Source of the DNA: Streptomyces sp. NRRL WC-3618
GTDB taxonomy: Bacteria > Actinomycetota > Actinomycetes > Streptomycetales > Streptomycetaceae
Direction of reading: 5' to 3'
Length of the DNA stretch: 23,445 bases
Assembly: GCF_001280005.1 (NCBI RefSeq)
Contig: NZ_LGDW01000034.1
Span: forward strand, 1 to 23,445
The translations under genes and the position numbers were made by a program. Below the pieces are notes generated by a model. It was not told the DNA's origin. It ran no database searches and saw nothing but the letters and a program-made list of their open reading frames with translations. Position 1 is the stretch's first letter. Every line of letters starts with the position of its first letter. Shown here in pieces: positions 23,048 to 23,445 of this stretch.

Positions 23048-23344
23048 TCACCTCCGCCTCAGCCAGCGCTCGTTGTGCGTAATTGCCCAGGCTGTCAGCG
23101 CCGTGCTTTCGCTGTGGCGGTCGCCGAGTTCGCGGAAGGCGGTGGCGGCCTGGGTGTGGGCGTGGATGGCGTCTTCGAACCGCCGCACCTCCTGCAGGGC
23201 GCCGCCGAGGTTGTTCAGCGCCGCGCCTTCGCTGTGGCGGTCGCCGAGCTCGCGGGCGACGTCGGCGGCCTGGGTGTGGGCGTGGATGGCGTCTTCGAAC
23301 CGCCGCACCTGCCGCAGGGCGCCGCCGAGGCTGTTCAACGCCAT
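23048..23344 (-). pseudogene. Tetratricopeptide-repeat protein fragment
   Basis: Two full TPR units of 40 residues (ALNSLGGALRQVRRFEDAIH and ALNNLGGALQEVRRFEDAIH, each followed by AHTQAA...ELGDRHSE) are followed by a short unrelated end, TALTAWAITHNERWLRRR. Actinobacterial TPR proteins of this kind usually have many more repeats and often an NB-ARC/STAND ATPase domain. Here both ends look cut, with a transposase fragment directly upstream. Confidence 0.65.
23100..23339. repeat. Two tandem 120-bp repeats encoding TPR units
   Basis: 23100-23219 and 23220-23339 are highly similar direct repeats with an exact 120-bp period (40 codons). The central part, including GTGTGGGCGTGGATGGCG, is identical. 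They reflect TPR units, not a CRISPR array. Confidence 0.85.
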
Positions 23345-23445
23345 GCCGCGCAGATACTGCGCGTCGCCACATCCAGCGCGATCGTCAGCTCAGCAGAACC
23401 CGTCACCCCATCAGCCAGGACCACCATCACATCCAGCGGAGTGCT
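23344..23445 (-). pseudogene. TnsB/Mu-type (rve) transposase fragment, partial at window edge
   Basis: From the window end the minus strand encodes STPLDVMVVLADGVTGSAEL and TIALDVATRSICAA, the start of the DDE integrase core (first catalytic Asp in the PLDV block) of actinobacterial Mu/TnsB-like transposases. The similarity stops where the TPR sequence begins, so the gene is truncated on this side. The upstream part is outside the window. It is the usual partner family of the TnsA-like fragment at 10640. Confidence 0.6.

Noticed and set aside
23100..23339. Tandem direct repeats considered as CRISPR
   Set aside because: The repeats are 120 bp without spacers and encode TPR units.

Overview
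The window is high-GC actinomycete DNA, most likely from Streptomyces or a close relative. Coding regions have GC-rich third positions, GTG and TTG starts are common, ribosome binding sites are of the GGAG/GGAGG type, and several families are typical of streptomycetes (DUF6207, TRYCO1/CU044_2847, PucR-type regulators, a Ku protein with a Lys/Ala-rich tail). There is no rRNA, tRNA or CRISPR array. The density of broken genes and nested mobile elements suggests a chromosome arm, an integrated element or a large plasmid rather than core genome.

Layout. 1-3.65 kb: intact metabolic genes (class C beta-lactamase-like serine hydrolase, cupin, quinone-oxidoreductase-like NADPH oxidoreductase, SRPBCC protein). 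4.05-8.7 kb: a nested set of insertions. A TRYCO1 plus trypsin-like protease pair is cut by a 61-bp TA-flanked palindrome that looks like a MITE. An IS630-family element with perfect 22-bp inverted repeats sits in the TA beside it. A 2.56-kb group II intron lies inside the transposase gene, exactly in front of the codon for the third catalytic acidic residue. The intron reverse transcriptase has one in-frame UGA at a conserved Trp. 8.84-10.59 kb: an IS5-superfamily-like element with perfect 18-bp inverted repeats that also carries a GNAT acetyltransferase. 10.6-11.9 kb: a TnsA-like fragment, two small membrane proteins and degraded sequence.

12.0-14.9 kb: a PucR-type regulator with two C-terminal HTH units, a small secreted protein, a decayed peptidoglycan-binding gene and an intact secreted peptidoglycan-binding protein. 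15.0-17.7 kb: a NUDIX pseudogene lacking its NUDIX box, then an ATP-dependent DNA ligase gene split by a 1.97-kb segment with inverted-repeat ends (GTTATG...TGTCTCA). That segment carries an ADP-ribosylglycohydrolase and a divergent conserved hypothetical gene, both frameshifted. 17.7-18.85 kb: a divergent SRPBCC/TetR pair with two matching 16-bp operators. 19.0-22.4 kb: DUF6207 and the two ends of a Ku gene, whose middle is replaced by two membrane-protein genes. 22.4-23.4 kb: remnants of a tyrosine recombinase, a TPR gene with 120-bp tandem repeats and a TnsB/Mu-type transposase.

Overall this is an insertion hot spot. A trypsin/TRYCO1 conflict module and an NHEJ locus (Ku and ligase) were taken apart by successive transpositions. 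At least eight genes carry small indels or stop codons, so either decay is advanced or the assembly has residual indel errors. Raw-read checking would decide which.
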